Part shown: piece after piece, positions 25,964-38,042 of the stretch
Numbering within the stretch: position 1 is the first letter of the stretch
How the letters are laid out: the number at the start of each line of letters is the position of its first letter
Origin: Sophora flavescens
Taxonomy: Eukaryota; Streptophyta; Magnoliopsida; Fabales; Fabaceae
Length of the DNA: 64,000 nucleotides
Assembly: GCA_030762895.1 (NCBI GenBank)
Contig: JAUPTC010000017.1
Location: 1,116,001-1,180,000, forward strand
Direction of reading: 5' to 3'
Program-made: the position numbers and the translations under genes
Notes under the pieces: generated by a model
What the model was told of the DNA's origin: nothing
Databases searched by the model: none
What the model saw: only the letters and a program-made list of their open reading frames with translations

Positions 25964-27662
25964 ATGGCTACAAATGATATCCTGGGTGATTGGGCTTCAC
26001 TCACTAGACCCCTTGCCTTTAATGGCTCCCAATACATGTATTGGAAAGAAAGAATGCTTATCTTTCTTGAGGCTGCAGGTTTAGATGTTTTAGATGCTGT
26101 TGAAAATGGTCCCTATGTTCCATTTATTCTTGATGCTAAGGGAAATAAACAAACTAAACCAAAAGATGACTGGAATGATGATGATAAAAGAAGAGTTGGT
26201 TATAATGCTAAAGCAAAAAATATTATAACAGTTGCTTTGAATTATGATGAGTTTTTCAGGGTCTCCAATTGCAAAACGGCAAAGCAAATGTGGGATACTC
26301 TTCAACTCACTCATGAAGGAACCAACGACGTGAAAAGAGCAAGGATGAATGCACTAATCCATGAATATGAACTCTTTCACATGAAGAATGGTGAGGAGAT
26401 AGATGATCTGCAAAAGAGGTTTGCACACATTGTGAACCAGCTAGAGGGACTCGGACATACAATCACGAGATGAGAAAAAGATTAACAAGATTATGAGATG
26501 TTTGAGTCGTGAATGGCAGCCAAAAATTACTGCAATTGCTGAAGCAAAGGATCTTGACACAATGCAGATTGCTACTCTATTTGGCAAGTTGAAAGAACAC
26601 GAATTGGAACTCAATAGATTGAAAAATCATGAAGATATGGAGAAAAAGAAGAAAGGACTCTCACTCAAGGCTCATATCTCCAAAGAATCAATATAAAGTG
26701 ATGAAGATGAACACCTTGATGAAACTGAAGAATATGAAGAAGAAGACATGGGATTGCTTCTGAGGAAATTTAGAAGATTCATCAAGAAGAATAGAAACAA
26801 GAAGCAATTCAGTTTTCCTACCAAAAAGAACACGAACAAAGGTGAAAGCTCTTCCTCAACAATCAAATGCTTTGAATGTGGAAAGCTTGGACACTACAAA
26901 AATGAATGTCCAAAGCTACAAAAGAAAGAAAAGTATGAGAGGAATGACAGCAAAGAAAAGAAAGGAAGAAAGTCTAGAAGAGTATACATAGCTTGCGAAG
27001 AAAATGATATGGATTCCACTAGTAGTGAATCTGAAAATGAAGAAGCCAACCTATGTCTCATGGCAAATCATCAAAGTGATAGTGAAACCGAGGTAAATGA
27101 TTCTTCTCCTACCTATGATGAGTTACAAGATGCTTTTGATGAATTACATGAAGAATATGTTAAAATCGGTAAACAACTTAAATCTTCTAGAAAGATCATT
27201 GCAAAATAATGTAGTGACTCTGCATCTTTACAAATAAAGCTTAAAGAACTAGAAACCGAAAATTCACAATTACTTGCATCTAGTTCAATTTGCACCAAAT
27301 GCGCTACACTAGAAAAGGAAGTTGAAAAACTGAATACAACTCTATCTAAGTTTACTTCGGGTAGAGATAACTTGAATGCCATATTAGGACAGCAAAAGGG
27401 TGTGTATGACAAAGCTGGAATTGGATATAAGCCAATGGTACATGAAAAATCTTTTAAAAAGCTTTTTGTTCCACCTATTTCCTCAACTAGTCCTTTTGTT
27501 AAATGCTATTATTGTCTAAAGAAAGGTTATACAGCTGCTACTTGTAGAATTAGAAAGAACATTCATATTGGCATTAAACAAATCTGGGTTCCAAAAGGAA
27601 CTTATGTTGCTACTAACACTAAAGGACCCAACCAGATTTGGGTACCTAAAGGAAAAGCATAA
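25964..27662 (+). pseudogene. gag: gag pseudogene of element 1 (copia Gag, UBN2-type)
   Basis: Encodes the particle protein that packages the element RNA. The start ATG (MATNDILGDW) opens a frame of 169 codons to a TGA at 26471. The N-terminal part has the plant copia Gag signature: FNGSQYMYWKERM near residues 19-31, ENGPYVP near 47, and a WDTLQLTHEGT block. A frameshift near 26470 moves the frame, which continues with CLSREWQPK, then has a TAA at 26694 and another at 27207. A zinc knuckle of the CX2CX4HX4C type lies at 26868-26909 (CFECGKLGHYKNEC). A second, degenerate one near 27504 has Tyr in place of His (CYYCLKKGYTAATC). The end has the repeated IWVPKG motif. Three lesions make it non-functional as full-length Gag. 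The equivalent frame in the other element is intact at 579 codons. Confidence 0.92.
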
Positions 27663-27679
27663 AACAATATGTTTTGTAG

Positions 27680-28138
27680 GTGTGTTTGAAGGCCAAAACC
27701 TCAAGCTGGTTTTTGGACAGTGGCTGCTCCAAACAAATGACCGGAGACATCACAAAATTTACATCTTTCACTCCCAAGGAAGGAGGAAATGTCACCTATG
27801 GAGACAACAAACAAGGAAGAATACTTGGTGTTGGAACAATAGGAAAAAGTCCAGCAATCAAGATTGAGGATGTTCTCTATGTGGAAGGGCTCAAACACAA
27901 TCTACTAAGTATAAGCCAATTATGTGATAAAGGCTACAAGGTAAACTTTAACTCAAATTTGTGTATGATCGAATCTGTTCATGATAATAACATAAAATTG
28001 ATTGGAAATAGAATCAATAACATCTATATGCTAGACATAGACAACTTAATTTCCAATGATGCATGTTGCTTAATTTCCAAAGAAGATGAAAATTGGCTTT
28101 GGCATAGGAGAATAGCTCACATTCATATGGATCACTAG
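27680..28138 (+). pseudogene. pol: pol part 1 of element 1: protease and integrase zinc-binding start
   Basis: The frame is -1 (equivalently +2) relative to the end of gag and opens after a TAG at 27677-27679, so the GTG at its start is not a convincing initiator. FLDSGCSKQMTGD near residues 11-23 holds the aspartic protease active-site region in its plant copia form (DSG). ILGVGTIG and LKHNLLSISQLCDKGY are typical of the following region. HRRIAHIHMDH at the end starts the integrase HHCC zinc-binding domain. The frame stops at a TAG (28136-28138) where the other element has Leu (HIHMEHLNK), so this is a point nonsense mutation; the same frame continues beyond it. Confidence 0.9.
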
Positions 28139-28144
28139 AATAAA

Positions 28145-30094
28145 TTGATTTCCAAAGAATTTGTAATCGGTTTACCAAATAAAAAGTTTGTTAAAGAATG
28201 CCTATGTGATGCATGCCAAAAGGGTAAACAAGTGAAAACCTCATTTAAGGCTAAAAACACTGTTTCTACTAGTAGACCCTTACAATTACTGCACATGGAC
28301 CTTTTTGGACCTTCTAGGACAAAAAGCTTTGGTGGAAATCTCTATGCTCTTGTAATTGTTGATGACTTCTCTAGATTCACTTGGACCTTTTTCTTAGCAC
28401 AAAAGAATGAAGCTTTTAAAGCTTTTAAGAAAATGGCTAAGGTTGCTCAAAATGAGAAAGACGTGAAAATTGTTTCAATTAGGAGTGACCATGGAGGAGA
28501 ATTCCAAAATGAGGAGTTTGATAACTTTTGTGATGAACATGGTATAAAACACAATTTTTCTGCACCTAGAACTCCACAACAAAATGGAGTAGTTGAGAGG
28601 AAAAATAGGTTACTTGAAGAAATTGCTAGAACCATATTAAGTGACTCTAATTTACCAAAGTATTTTTGGGCTGATGCTGTGAGTACTACATGTTATGTTT
28701 TAAATAGAGTTATAATAAGGCCAATTTTGAAGAAAACTCCATATGAACTTTACAAGGGAAGAAAACCTAACATTTCTCATTTTCATGTCTTTGGCTATAA
28801 ATGTTTTGTGCTAAATAATGGCAAGGATAATCTTGGGAAATTTGATCCCAAAGCTGATGAGGGTATTTTCCTAGGTTATTCATTAACTAGCAAAGCATAT
28901 AGAGTGTTTAATAAGTGTACTTTATCAATAGAGGAATCTGTTCACATAACATTTGATGAGTCTAACCCCAAAAGGTTGGGAAAGGACATTTTTGATGATG
29001 CAGAAACTCTTGAGGATGAAGTGAAATCTGATGAAGGAAAGGAGAGCAATAAGGAAAAGGAAGATGAAGAAAGCAATAAAGAACCTCAAGCAGAACTTCA
29101 ACAAGAAAATCTTCCTAAGGAGTGGCAAGCTTCAAAGAATCATCCCCTAGACAATATCATTGGTGAGATCACCAAAGGGGTAACCACTAGAAACTCTTTA
29201 AGGAATATTTGCAATACCATGGCATTTGTATATCAAATAGAACCAAAATGTGTTGATGATGCTATTAATGATGAACATTGGATGATTGCAATGCAAGAGG
29301 AGTTAAATCAATTTAAAAGGAACAAATTTTGGGATTTAGTTCCAAAACCCAAAAGTAATCAAATAATCGGAACTAAATGGGTGTTTAGAAACAAAATGGA
29401 AGAGAATGGAATAATAGTAAGAAACAAGGCTAGACTAGTAGCTAAGGGATACAATCAAGAAGAAGGAATTGATTATGATGAAACATATGCTCCCGTAGCT
29501 AGATTAGAAGCCATAAGAATGCTCTTAGCCTATGATTGTATAATGAACTTTAAACTGTACCAAATGGATGTGAAAAGTGCCTTTTTAAATGGAATAATAC
29601 AAGAAGAAGTATATGTAAGCCAACCCCCTGGCTTTATTGATAGTGAGTTCCTAAATCATGTCTATAAATTGACTAAAGCCCTCTATGGACTCAAGCAAGC
29701 TCCTAGAGCTTGGTATGAGAGGTTAAGCAATTTTCTCCTAGAGAAAGGCTTTAAAAGAGGAAAAGTTGATACAACACTATTTACTAAAACAAAAGCACAG
29801 AATATCTTACTTGTTCAAATATATGTTGATGACATTATTTTTGGTGCTACTAATGAGTCTTTATGCAAGGAATTTGGTGAACTAATGCAAAGTGAATTTG
29901 AAATGTCCATGATGGGAGAGCTTACCTTCTTTCTTGGACTTCAAATTAAACAATGCCAAGATGGAACCTTCATAAGCCAAACAAAGTATTGCAAGGAACT
30001 ACTAAAGAAGTTTGGAATCGAAAGCACAAAGGAAATGGTAACACCAATGAGTCCACCTGCTACTTGGACAAAGATGAACATGGTAAATCTATAG
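28145..30094 (+). pseudogene. pol: pol part 2 of element 1: integrase core and reverse transcriptase
   Basis: Same frame as part 1. CDACQKGKQ (near 28207) completes the zinc-binding domain. The integrase catalytic triad is visible: Asp in LLHMDLFGPS (28298), Asp in RSDHGGEF (28487) and Glu in NGVVERKNR (28595). KSFGGNLYALVIVDDFSR, YELYKGRKPNISHFHVFGYKCF and the acidic linker before RT are typical of copia pol. Reverse transcriptase runs from about 29270. NKARLVAKGY, QMDVKSAFLNG and the catalytic YVDD (29822-29833) are all present, followed by FFLGLQIKQ. The reading frame is lost near 30050, where about one base is missing after TPMS. The domain itself looks largely intact, but no single product is possible. 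Confidence 0.93.
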
Positions 30095-30773
30095 ATATAT
30101 CCAAGTATAGAGGTATTATCGGATCCTTACTTTATCTCACTGCTAGTAGCCCGGATATAATGTTCAGTGTGTGTGTATGTGTGCAAGGTATCAAGCTAAT
30201 CCTAAAGAATCACATCTTACTGCAGTTAAAAGAATCATGAAGTACCTCTTAGGAACAAAAGAAATGGGACTGTGGTATCCCAAGGGATCCACTTGCACAT
30301 TAATAGGATACTCCGACTCTGACTTTGCTGGATGCAAGTTAGATTAGAAGAGCACTAGTGGAACATGCCATTTATTAGGAAATTCCCTAGTGTCCTGGTT
30401 TAGTAAAAAGCAAACTAGTGTGGCCTTATTCACAGCTGAAGCAGAATATATTGCAGCTGGGAGTTGTTGTGCTCGAATCCTATGGATGAAATAACAATTA
30501 ATTGACTATGGTGTTTATCTGGATCATATACCAATAAAATGTGATAACACTAGTGCAATAAATCTAACAAAGAACCCAATCATGCACTCAAGAACCAAGC
30601 ATATTGAAATTAGGCATCATTTTATCAGGGATCATATTCAAAGTGGTGATGTTGTGATTGAACATATAGATACAACCAAGCAATTAGCTGATATATTCAC
30701 CAAACCACTAAATAAGGAGAGTTTCTTCTTTATAAGAAGGGAACTTGGCATACTTGATCCTCAAAATAATTGA
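30095..30773 (+). pseudogene. pol: pol part 3 of element 1: RT connection and RNase H
   Basis: After the loss of frame at about 30050 the coding continues in another frame (TCYLDKDEHGKSIDISKYRG, then GSLLYLTASSPDIMFSV). It shifts again at 30165-30176, where a GTGTGTGTATGTGTG tract has two extra bases compared with the other element. From 30180 the RNase H frame runs to TGA at 30773, with IGYSDSDFAG (first Asp), TAEAEYIAAGS (Glu), CDNTSAI (Asp) and HIEIRHHFIRDH, ending TKQLADIFTKPL and LGILDPQNN. Two in-frame stops interrupt it: TAG near 30344 where Arg is expected (KLDRKSTSG) and TAA near 30492 where Gln is expected. Clearly non-functional. Confidence 0.9.
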
Positions 30774-31266
30774 TAACAGATGGCACACAAGGCAGCACAA
30801 GTTACTGAAAATTATGAAGGACATGGGCAAAATGCTAAGCGTCCTTAGGTGTCTGTAATTTTTTTTTTGGATGTTTTGATGTATTGCATAAATTCTGAAA
30901 TGATTTATTATCAATGAATGCAAGATTGTTTTTCAGTTTGATTTCAATATTTCCCATAATTTCTTTTTGATAATGACAAAGGGGGAGAAATATGAACCAT
31001 AAAAAACCATGCATATTCTGATATGTAAATTTTTATTTCTCTGACACATAAGTATGAACTGCTTTGAAAAGACATACTAGAACTTATAATAAATGCAAGA
31101 TGTTTTTTTAATGATATGATAACACTTGATCTTCTGAAAGATATCAATGACACAGGGGGAGGACGAAAATAACTAAAGAACCATGCTTACTGAATAGCTG
31201 CACTCTGATTTCTTAATAACTAAGGTTAAGTATGGTAAGGTTTGTCATAATCAAAAAGGGGGAGTT
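30774..31266 (+). other. Noncoding tail of element 1 with three polypurine-tract-like motifs
   Basis: 493 bp between the RNase H stop and the 3' LTR without a supportable ORF. AAAGGGGGAGAAA (30978-30990), CAGGGGGAGGA (31153-31163) and AAAAAGGGGGAGTT (31253-31266) are three G5-type purine tracts. The last abuts the LTR and would be the plus-strand primer. The first two are embedded in TAATGACAAAGGGGGAG and CAATGACACAGGGGGAG, so they are copies of one longer motif. The region is otherwise AT-rich. Confidence 0.8.
31253..31266 (+). other. Polypurine tract of element 1
   Basis: AAAAAGGGGGAGTT directly precedes the 3' LTR start TGTAAGACTAAGCC. It is the expected site for priming plus-strand DNA synthesis. 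The placement defines the LTR start at 31267. Confidence 0.85.
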
Positions 31267-31701
31267 TGTAAGACTAAGCCCTCATTCATATTTTGATGTA
31301 TGACAAACAAAATGTATTTTGGATAAGATTTTAAATTTTGACTACGCACTCATTACGTGTTAAGTTGCATGCAAGATCACTCATAAACAAAGCAAAACAA
31401 GCTGACATCCAATCAAGCAAAATAAGCGCTCGTCCAATACAGGGATAACATAAGCGCAAGTCCATCAAAGTAAAGAGCTAAAGTCCAAGGCACAAGAAGC
31501 GTGTGCACTAAGAAAACAGAAGATCTCGTCTGCTGACGTGGTAAATGAAGCGCGTCCCACCGAAAGAAACAGAAGAGCTCGTCTACTAACGTGGCACATG
31601 AAGCACATCCACTGAAAGAAAATAGAAGATCTCGTCTCACGACGTGGCACAAGAAGCGCGTCCACTAAGAAAACAGAATATCTCGTCGTCACGACGCCGC
31701 A
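31267..31701 (+). repeat. Element 1 3' LTR, first 435 bp before the gap
   Basis: Begins TGTAAGACTAAGCC after the polypurine tract. From 31454 it aligns with the 5' LTR start at 24364, including the 51-bp repeat series. It is cut by the N run, so about 1.3 kb of LTR is not represented. The last 20 bases (TCGTCGTCACGACGCCGCA) depart from the repeat consensus and look like a poor-quality contig end. Confidence 0.88.
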
Positions 31702-32201
31702 NNNNNNNNNNNNNNNNNNNNNNNNNNNNNNNNNNNNNNNNNNNNNNNNNNNNNNNNNNNNNNNNNNNNNNNNNNNNNNNNNNNNNNNNNNNNNNNNNNN
31801 NNNNNNNNNNNNNNNNNNNNNNNNNNNNNNNNNNNNNNNNNNNNNNNNNNNNNNNNNNNNNNNNNNNNNNNNNNNNNNNNNNNNNNNNNNNNNNNNNNNN
31901 NNNNNNNNNNNNNNNNNNNNNNNNNNNNNNNNNNNNNNNNNNNNNNNNNNNNNNNNNNNNNNNNNNNNNNNNNNNNNNNNNNNNNNNNNNNNNNNNNNNN
32001 NNNNNNNNNNNNNNNNNNNNNNNNNNNNNNNNNNNNNNNNNNNNNNNNNNNNNNNNNNNNNNNNNNNNNNNNNNNNNNNNNNNNNNNNNNNNNNNNNNNN
32101 NNNNNNNNNNNNNNNNNNNNNNNNNNNNNNNNNNNNNNNNNNNNNNNNNNNNNNNNNNNNNNNNNNNNNNNNNNNNNNNNNNNNNNNNNNNNNNNNNNNN
32201 N
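31702..32201. other. Assembly gap (500 N)
   Basis: Exactly 500 N, a conventional placeholder length. It joins the middle of the element 1 3' LTR to satellite. At least about 1.3 kb of LTR should be missing, and an unknown amount of satellite may be too. The apparent ORF through the gap is an artefact. Confidence 0.98.
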
Positions 32202-34098
32202 CGACTGTAAACTGCTATTTAAGCTTATTAACCCTGAACTAACCCTAGACCAAATTAAGGGCCTCTGAATAAGCTTTCGAACAAGGTATCATATGCCTTA
32301 ATTGGGCTTAAGATGAGTAAGTTAGGCCTATCTAAGTGAAGGAACATCATGGACTGCGCACTGATCCGTGCCACAGAACTCGGGACCCAATTTAGCATTG
32401 AATTTGGCCTAATTTGACAATTCTTGTGACACCTAAAATTGTAGGTCTCTTCCTAATCTTTCTAGGGACAGCAAGTTCAGTAAAATCCGATATCTGTAGC
32501 TCTAGTTATGCTCTGCGCAAGGCAACAAGGTCAGGATGAGTGTAAAATCCGAAAATTAACAACGTTTAGTAATTAAGCTCAATTAAGCCCAATAATGTAA
32601 AAGCAAAAACAATGATTGTAAAGTTGTCTAATTTCCGTTTCTCTCGGGCTTGTGCGGCTATAAACTGCTATTTATGCTTAATAATCATGACCTAACCTAG
32701 ACCAAATTAAGGGCCTACGAATAAGCTTTCCAACAAGGTATCATATTCCTTAATCGGGATTAAGATGAGTAGTTAGGCCTATTTAAGTGAAGGAACATCA
32801 TGGACAACGACCGATCTGCGCCAGTACTGGAGCAAATTTAGCCTAGATTTTGGCCTAATTTGACAATTCTTGTCTCACCTGAAATTGTAGGTCTCTTCCT
32901 TATCTTTCTTGGGACAACAAGATCACCAAAATTCGATATATGTAGCTCTAGTTCTACTTGCACAAGGCAGCAAGATCGGGATTAGTGAAAAATCCAAAAA
33001 TTAACAATGTTTAGTAATTAAGCTCAATAATGTAAAAGCAAAAACAATGATTGTAAAAGTTGTCTAATTTTCGTCTCTCTCTATCTTGTGCGGCCTTAAA
33101 CTGCTATTTATGCTTATTAATCCTGACCTAACCCTGGACCAAAATAAGGGCCTCTGAATCAGCTTTCAAAGAAGGTATCATATGCCTTAATAGGGCTTAA
33201 GATGAGTAAGTTAGGCCCATTTAAGTGAAGGACCATCATGGATTGCGCACTGATCCGTGCGACTGAGAACTTGGGACCCAATTTAGCCTGGATTTTGGAC
33301 TAATTTGACAATTCTTAAGAAACCTGAAATTGTAGGTCTCTTCCTTACCTTTCTAGGGACAACAAGATCACCAAAATTCGATATCTGTAGCTCTAGTTAT
33401 GCTCTGCGCAAGGCAACAATGTCAAGATGAGTGAAAAATCCTAAAATTAACAATTTTTAGCAATTAAGCCCAATAATGTAAAAGAAAAAATAATGATTGT
33501 AAAAGTTGTCTAATTTTCGTTTCTCTCCGGCTTGTGCGGCTGTAAACTGCTATGTGTGCTTATTAATCCTAACCTAACCCTAAACCAAATTAAGGGCCTC
33601 TGAATAAGCCTTCCAACAAGGCATCATATGCCTTAATTGGGTATAATATGAGTAAGTTAGGCCCATTTAAGTGAAGGAACATTATGGACTGCACACTGAT
33701 CCGCGCCAGAGATCTCGGGACCCAATTTAGCCTTGATTTTGGACTAATTTGACAATTCTTATGAAACCTGAAATTGTAGGTTTCTTTCATATATTTCTAG
33801 GGATAGCAAGATCACCAAAATCCGATATCTGTAGCTCTAGTTATGCTCTGCGTAAGGCAACAAGGTCAGGATGAGTGAAAAATCCGAAAATAACAATGTT
33901 TAGAAATTAAGCCCAATAATGTAAAAGAAAAAACAATGATTGTAAAAGTTGTCTAATTTTTGTCTCTCTCTAACTTGTGCGGCTGTAAACAACTATTTAT
34001 GCTTATTAATCCTGACTGCACCCTAGAACAAATTAAGGGCCTCTGTATAAGCTTTCCAACAAGGTATCATATGCCTTAATTAGGCTTAAGATGAGTAA

Positions 34099-34931
34099 GT
34101 TAGTCCCATTTAAGTGAAGGAACATCATGGACTGCACACTGATCCGCGCCAGAGAACTCGGGACCCAATTTAGCCTTGATTTTGGGCCTAATTTGACAAT
34201 TCTTGTGAAAACTGAATTTGTGGGTCTCTTCCATATCTTTCTAGGGACAGCAAGATCACCAAAATCCGATATCTGTAGCTCAAGTAATGCTCTGCATAAG
34301 GCAACAAGGTCAAGATGAGTGAAAAATCCGAAAATTAACAATGTTTAGCTATGAAGCCCAATAATGTAAAAGCAAAAACAATGATTGGAAAAGTTGTCTA
34401 ATTTCGGTCTCTCTCTGGCTTGTGCGGCTGTAAACTGCTATTTAAGCTTATTAATCCTGACCTAACCCTAGACCAAATTAAGGGCCTCTGAATAAGATTT
34501 CCATCAAGGTATCATATGAAGGAACATTATGGACTTCGCATTGATCCTCGCCAAAGAACTCGGAATCAAATTTAGCCTTGATTTTGACCTAATTTGACAA
34601 TTCTTGTGACACCTGAAATTGTAGGTCTCTTCCTTATCATTCTAGGGACAGCAAGATCACCAAAATCCGATATCTGTAGCTACGCAAGACAATAGGGTCA
34701 GGATGATTGAAAAATCCGAAATTTGACAATGTTTAGCAATTAAGCCCAATAGTGTAAAAGCAAAAACAATTATTGTAAAAGTTGTCTAATTTCCGTCTCT
34801 CTCTGGCTTGTGAGGCTGTAAACTGCTATCTATACTTATGAATCCCGACCTAACCCTAGACCAAATATAGGGCCTCTGGATAAGCTTTCCATCAAGGTAT
34901 CATATGCCTTAATTGGGCTTAAGATGAGTAA
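34099..34931. repeat. Monomer pair with internal deletions
   Basis: At 34514-34520 the segment ATCATATG joins directly to AAGGAACATT, removing about 45 bp that span the monomer boundary. A second small loss near 34676 joins GTAGCT to ACGCAAGAC, removing about 14 bp. Two monomers thus cover 833 bp. Confidence 0.8.
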
Positions 34932-37900
34932 GTTAGGCCCATTTATGTGAAGTAACATCATGGACTGCGCACTGATCCGCGCCAGAGAAATCGGGACCCA
35001 ATTTAGCCTTGATTTTGGCCTAATTTGACAATTCTGATCACACCTGAAATTGTAGGTCTCTTCCTTATCTTTCTATGGACAGCAATATCACCAAAATCCG
35101 ATATCTGTAGCTCTAGATATGCTCTGCGCAAGGCAACAAGGCCAGGATGAGTGAAAAATCCGAAAATTAACAATGTTTAGCAATTAAGCCCAATTAAGCC
35201 CAATAATGTTAAAGCAAAAACAATGATTGTAAAAGTTATCTAATTTCCGTCTCTCTCTGGCTTGTACGGCTGAAAACTGCTATTTATGCATATTAATCCT
35301 GACCTAACCCTTGGTCAAATTAAGGGCCTCTGAATAAGCTTTCCAACAAGGTATCATATGCCTTAATAGGGCCTAAGATAAGTAAGTTAGGCCCATTTAA
35401 GTGAAGGAACATCATGGACTGCGCACTGTTCCGCGCCAAAGAACTGGGGACCCAATTTAGCCTTGATTTTGGACTAATTTGACAATTCTTGCCACACCTG
35501 AAATTGTAGGTCTCTTCCTTATCTTTCTAGGGACCGCAAGATCACGAAAATCCGATATCTGTAGCTATAGTTATGCTCTGCGCAAGGCAACAAGGTCAAG
35601 ATGAGTGAAAAATCTGAAAATTAACAATGTTTAGCAATTAAGTCCAATAATGCAAAAGAAAAAACAATGATTCTAAAAGTTGTCTTATTTCCGTCTCTCT
35701 GTGGCTTGTGCACCTGTAAACTGCTATTTATGCTTATTAATCATGACCTAACCCTAGACCAAATTAAGTGCCTCTGAATAAGCATTCCAACAAGGTATCA
35801 TATGCCTTAATTGGGCTTAAGATGAGTAAGTTAGACCCAATTAAGTGAAGGAACATCATGGACTACGCACTGATCCACGAAAGAGAACTCGGGACCCAAT
35901 TTAGCTTGATTTTGGCCTAATTTGAAAATTCTTTGGAAACCTGAAATTGTAGGTCTCTTCCTTATCTTTCTAGGGACAACAATATCACCAAAATCCGATA
36001 TCTGTAGCTCTAGATAAGCTCTGTGCAAGGCAACAAGGCCAGGATGAGTGAAAAATCGGAAAATTAACAATGTTTAGCAATTAAGACCAATTAAGCCTAA
36101 TAATGTTATAGCAAAAACAGTGATTGTAAAAGTTATCTAATTTCCGTCTATCTCTGGCTTGTGCGGCTGTAAACTGCTATTTATGCTTGTTAATCCTGAC
36201 CTAACCCTATACCAAATTAAGGGCCTCTGAATAAGCTTTCCAACAAGGTATCATTTGCCTTAATTGGGCTTAAGATGAGTAAGTTAGGCCCATTTAAGTG
36301 AAGGAACATCATGGACTGCACTCTGATCCGCGCCAGAGAACTCGGGACCCAATTTAGCCTTGATTTTGGCCTAATTTGACAATTCTCGTAAAACCTGAAA
36401 TTGTAGGTCTGTTCCTTATCTTTCTAGGGACAACAAGTCACCAAAATCCGATATCTGTAGCTCTAGTTATGCTCAGCGCAAGACAACAAGGCCAGGATGA
36501 GTGAAAAATCCGAAAATTAACAATGTTTAGCTATTAAGTCCAATAATGTAAATGCAAAAACAATGATTGTAAAAGTTGTCTAATTTTCGTCGTTCTCTGG
36601 ATTATGCGGCTGTAAACTGCTATTTCTGCTTATTAATCCTGACCTAACCCTCGACCAAACTAAAGGCCTCTGAATAAGTTTTCCAACAAGGTATCTTAAG
36701 CCTTAATAGGGCTTAAGAGGAGTAAGTTATGCCCATTTAAGTGAAGGAACATCATGGACTGCGTACTGATCCGCGCCATAGAACTCAGGACCCAATTTAG
36801 TCTTGATTTTGGCCTAATTTGACAATTCCTGTGAAACCTAAAATTGTAGGTCTCTTCCTTATCTTTCTAGGGACAGCAAGATAACCAAAATCCGATATCT
36901 GTTGCTCTAGTTATGCTCTGCGCAAGGCAACACGGTCTGGATGAGTGAAAAATCCCAAAATTAACAATGTTTCGCAATTAAGTCCAATAATGTAAAATCA
37001 AAAACAATGATTGTAAAAGTTGTCTAATTTCCGTCTCTCTCTGGCTTGTGCGGCTGTAAACTGCTATTCATGCTTATTAATCGTCACCTTACACTAGACC
37101 AAATTAAAGGCCTCTGAATAAGCTTTCCAACAAGGTATCATATTCCTTAATTGGGCATAAGATGAGTAAGTTAGGCCCATTTAAGTGAAGGAACATCTTG
37201 GACTGTGCACTGATCCGCGCTAGAGAACTCGGGACCCTGTTTAGCCTTGATTTTGGCCTAATTTGACAATTCTTGTGAAACCTGAAATTGTAGGTCTCTT
37301 CCTTATCTTTCTAGGGACAACAAGATCACCAATATCTGATATTTGAAGCTCTAGTTATGCTCTGCGCAAGGCAACAAGGTCAGGATGAGTGAAAAATCTG
37401 AAAATTAACAATGTTTAGCAATTAAGCCCAGTTAAGCCCAATAATGTAAAAGCAAAAAGAATGATTGTAAAAGTTGTCTAATTTCCCTCTCTCTCTGGCT
37501 TGTGCGGCTTTAAACTTCTATTTATGCTTATTAATCCAGACCTAACCCTAGACCAAATTAAGGGCCGCTGAATTAGCTTTCCAACAAAGTATCATATGCC
37601 TGTTGGGTTTAAGATGAGTAAGTTAGGCCCAATTAAGTGAAGGAACATCATGGATCGCAAGACGATCCGTGCCAGAGAACTCAGGACCCAATTTAGCCTT
37701 TATTTTGGCCTAATTTTACAATTCTTGTGAAACCTGAAATTGTAGGTCTCTTCCTTATCTTTCTAGGGACATCAAGATCACCAATATCCCATATTTGTAG
37801 CACTAGTAATTCTCTGTGCAAGGCAACAAGGTCGGGATGAGTGAAAAATACGAAAATTAACAATGTTTAGCAATTAAGTCCAATAATGTAAAAGCAAAAA

Positions 37901-38042
37901 CAATGATTGTAAAAGTTGTCTAATTCCCATCTCTCTCTGGCTTGTGAGGCTATAAACTGCTATCTATACTTATGAATCCCGACCTAACCCTAGACCAAAT
38001 TAAGGGCCTCTGGATAAGCTTTCCATCAAGGTATCATATGCC

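Larger units (their letters stand above)
24364..31701 (+). mobile_element. Element 1: decayed Ty1/copia SIRE-type LTR retrotransposon
   Basis: About 7.3 kb is visible. The order is truncated 5' LTR (24364-25913), primer binding site, gag pseudogene, pol pseudogene (protease, integrase, reverse transcriptase, RNase H), noncoding tail with polypurine tract, then 3' LTR cut by the gap. The pol order with integrase before reverse transcriptase places it in Ty1/copia. The long LTR, the large Gag with two knuckle-like motifs and the AAAGGGGGAGA-type tract suggest the SIRE/Maximus lineage. Gag has one frameshift and two stops. Pol has one stop in integrase, two frameshifts near the RT/RNase H border and two stops in RNase H. 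No target duplication can be tested because both outer LTR ends are missing. The pol-to-LTR interval is only about 490 bp, so no envelope-like ORF is present. Confidence 0.95.

Noticed and set aside
30774..31266. Envelope-like gene as in some SIRE elements
   Set aside because: The interval is under 500 bp and has no ORF with signal peptide or membrane segment; the same holds for 39389-40273.
31644..32210. 188-codon ORF
   Set aside because: It is read through the N gap; only about 20 codons are real LTR sequence.
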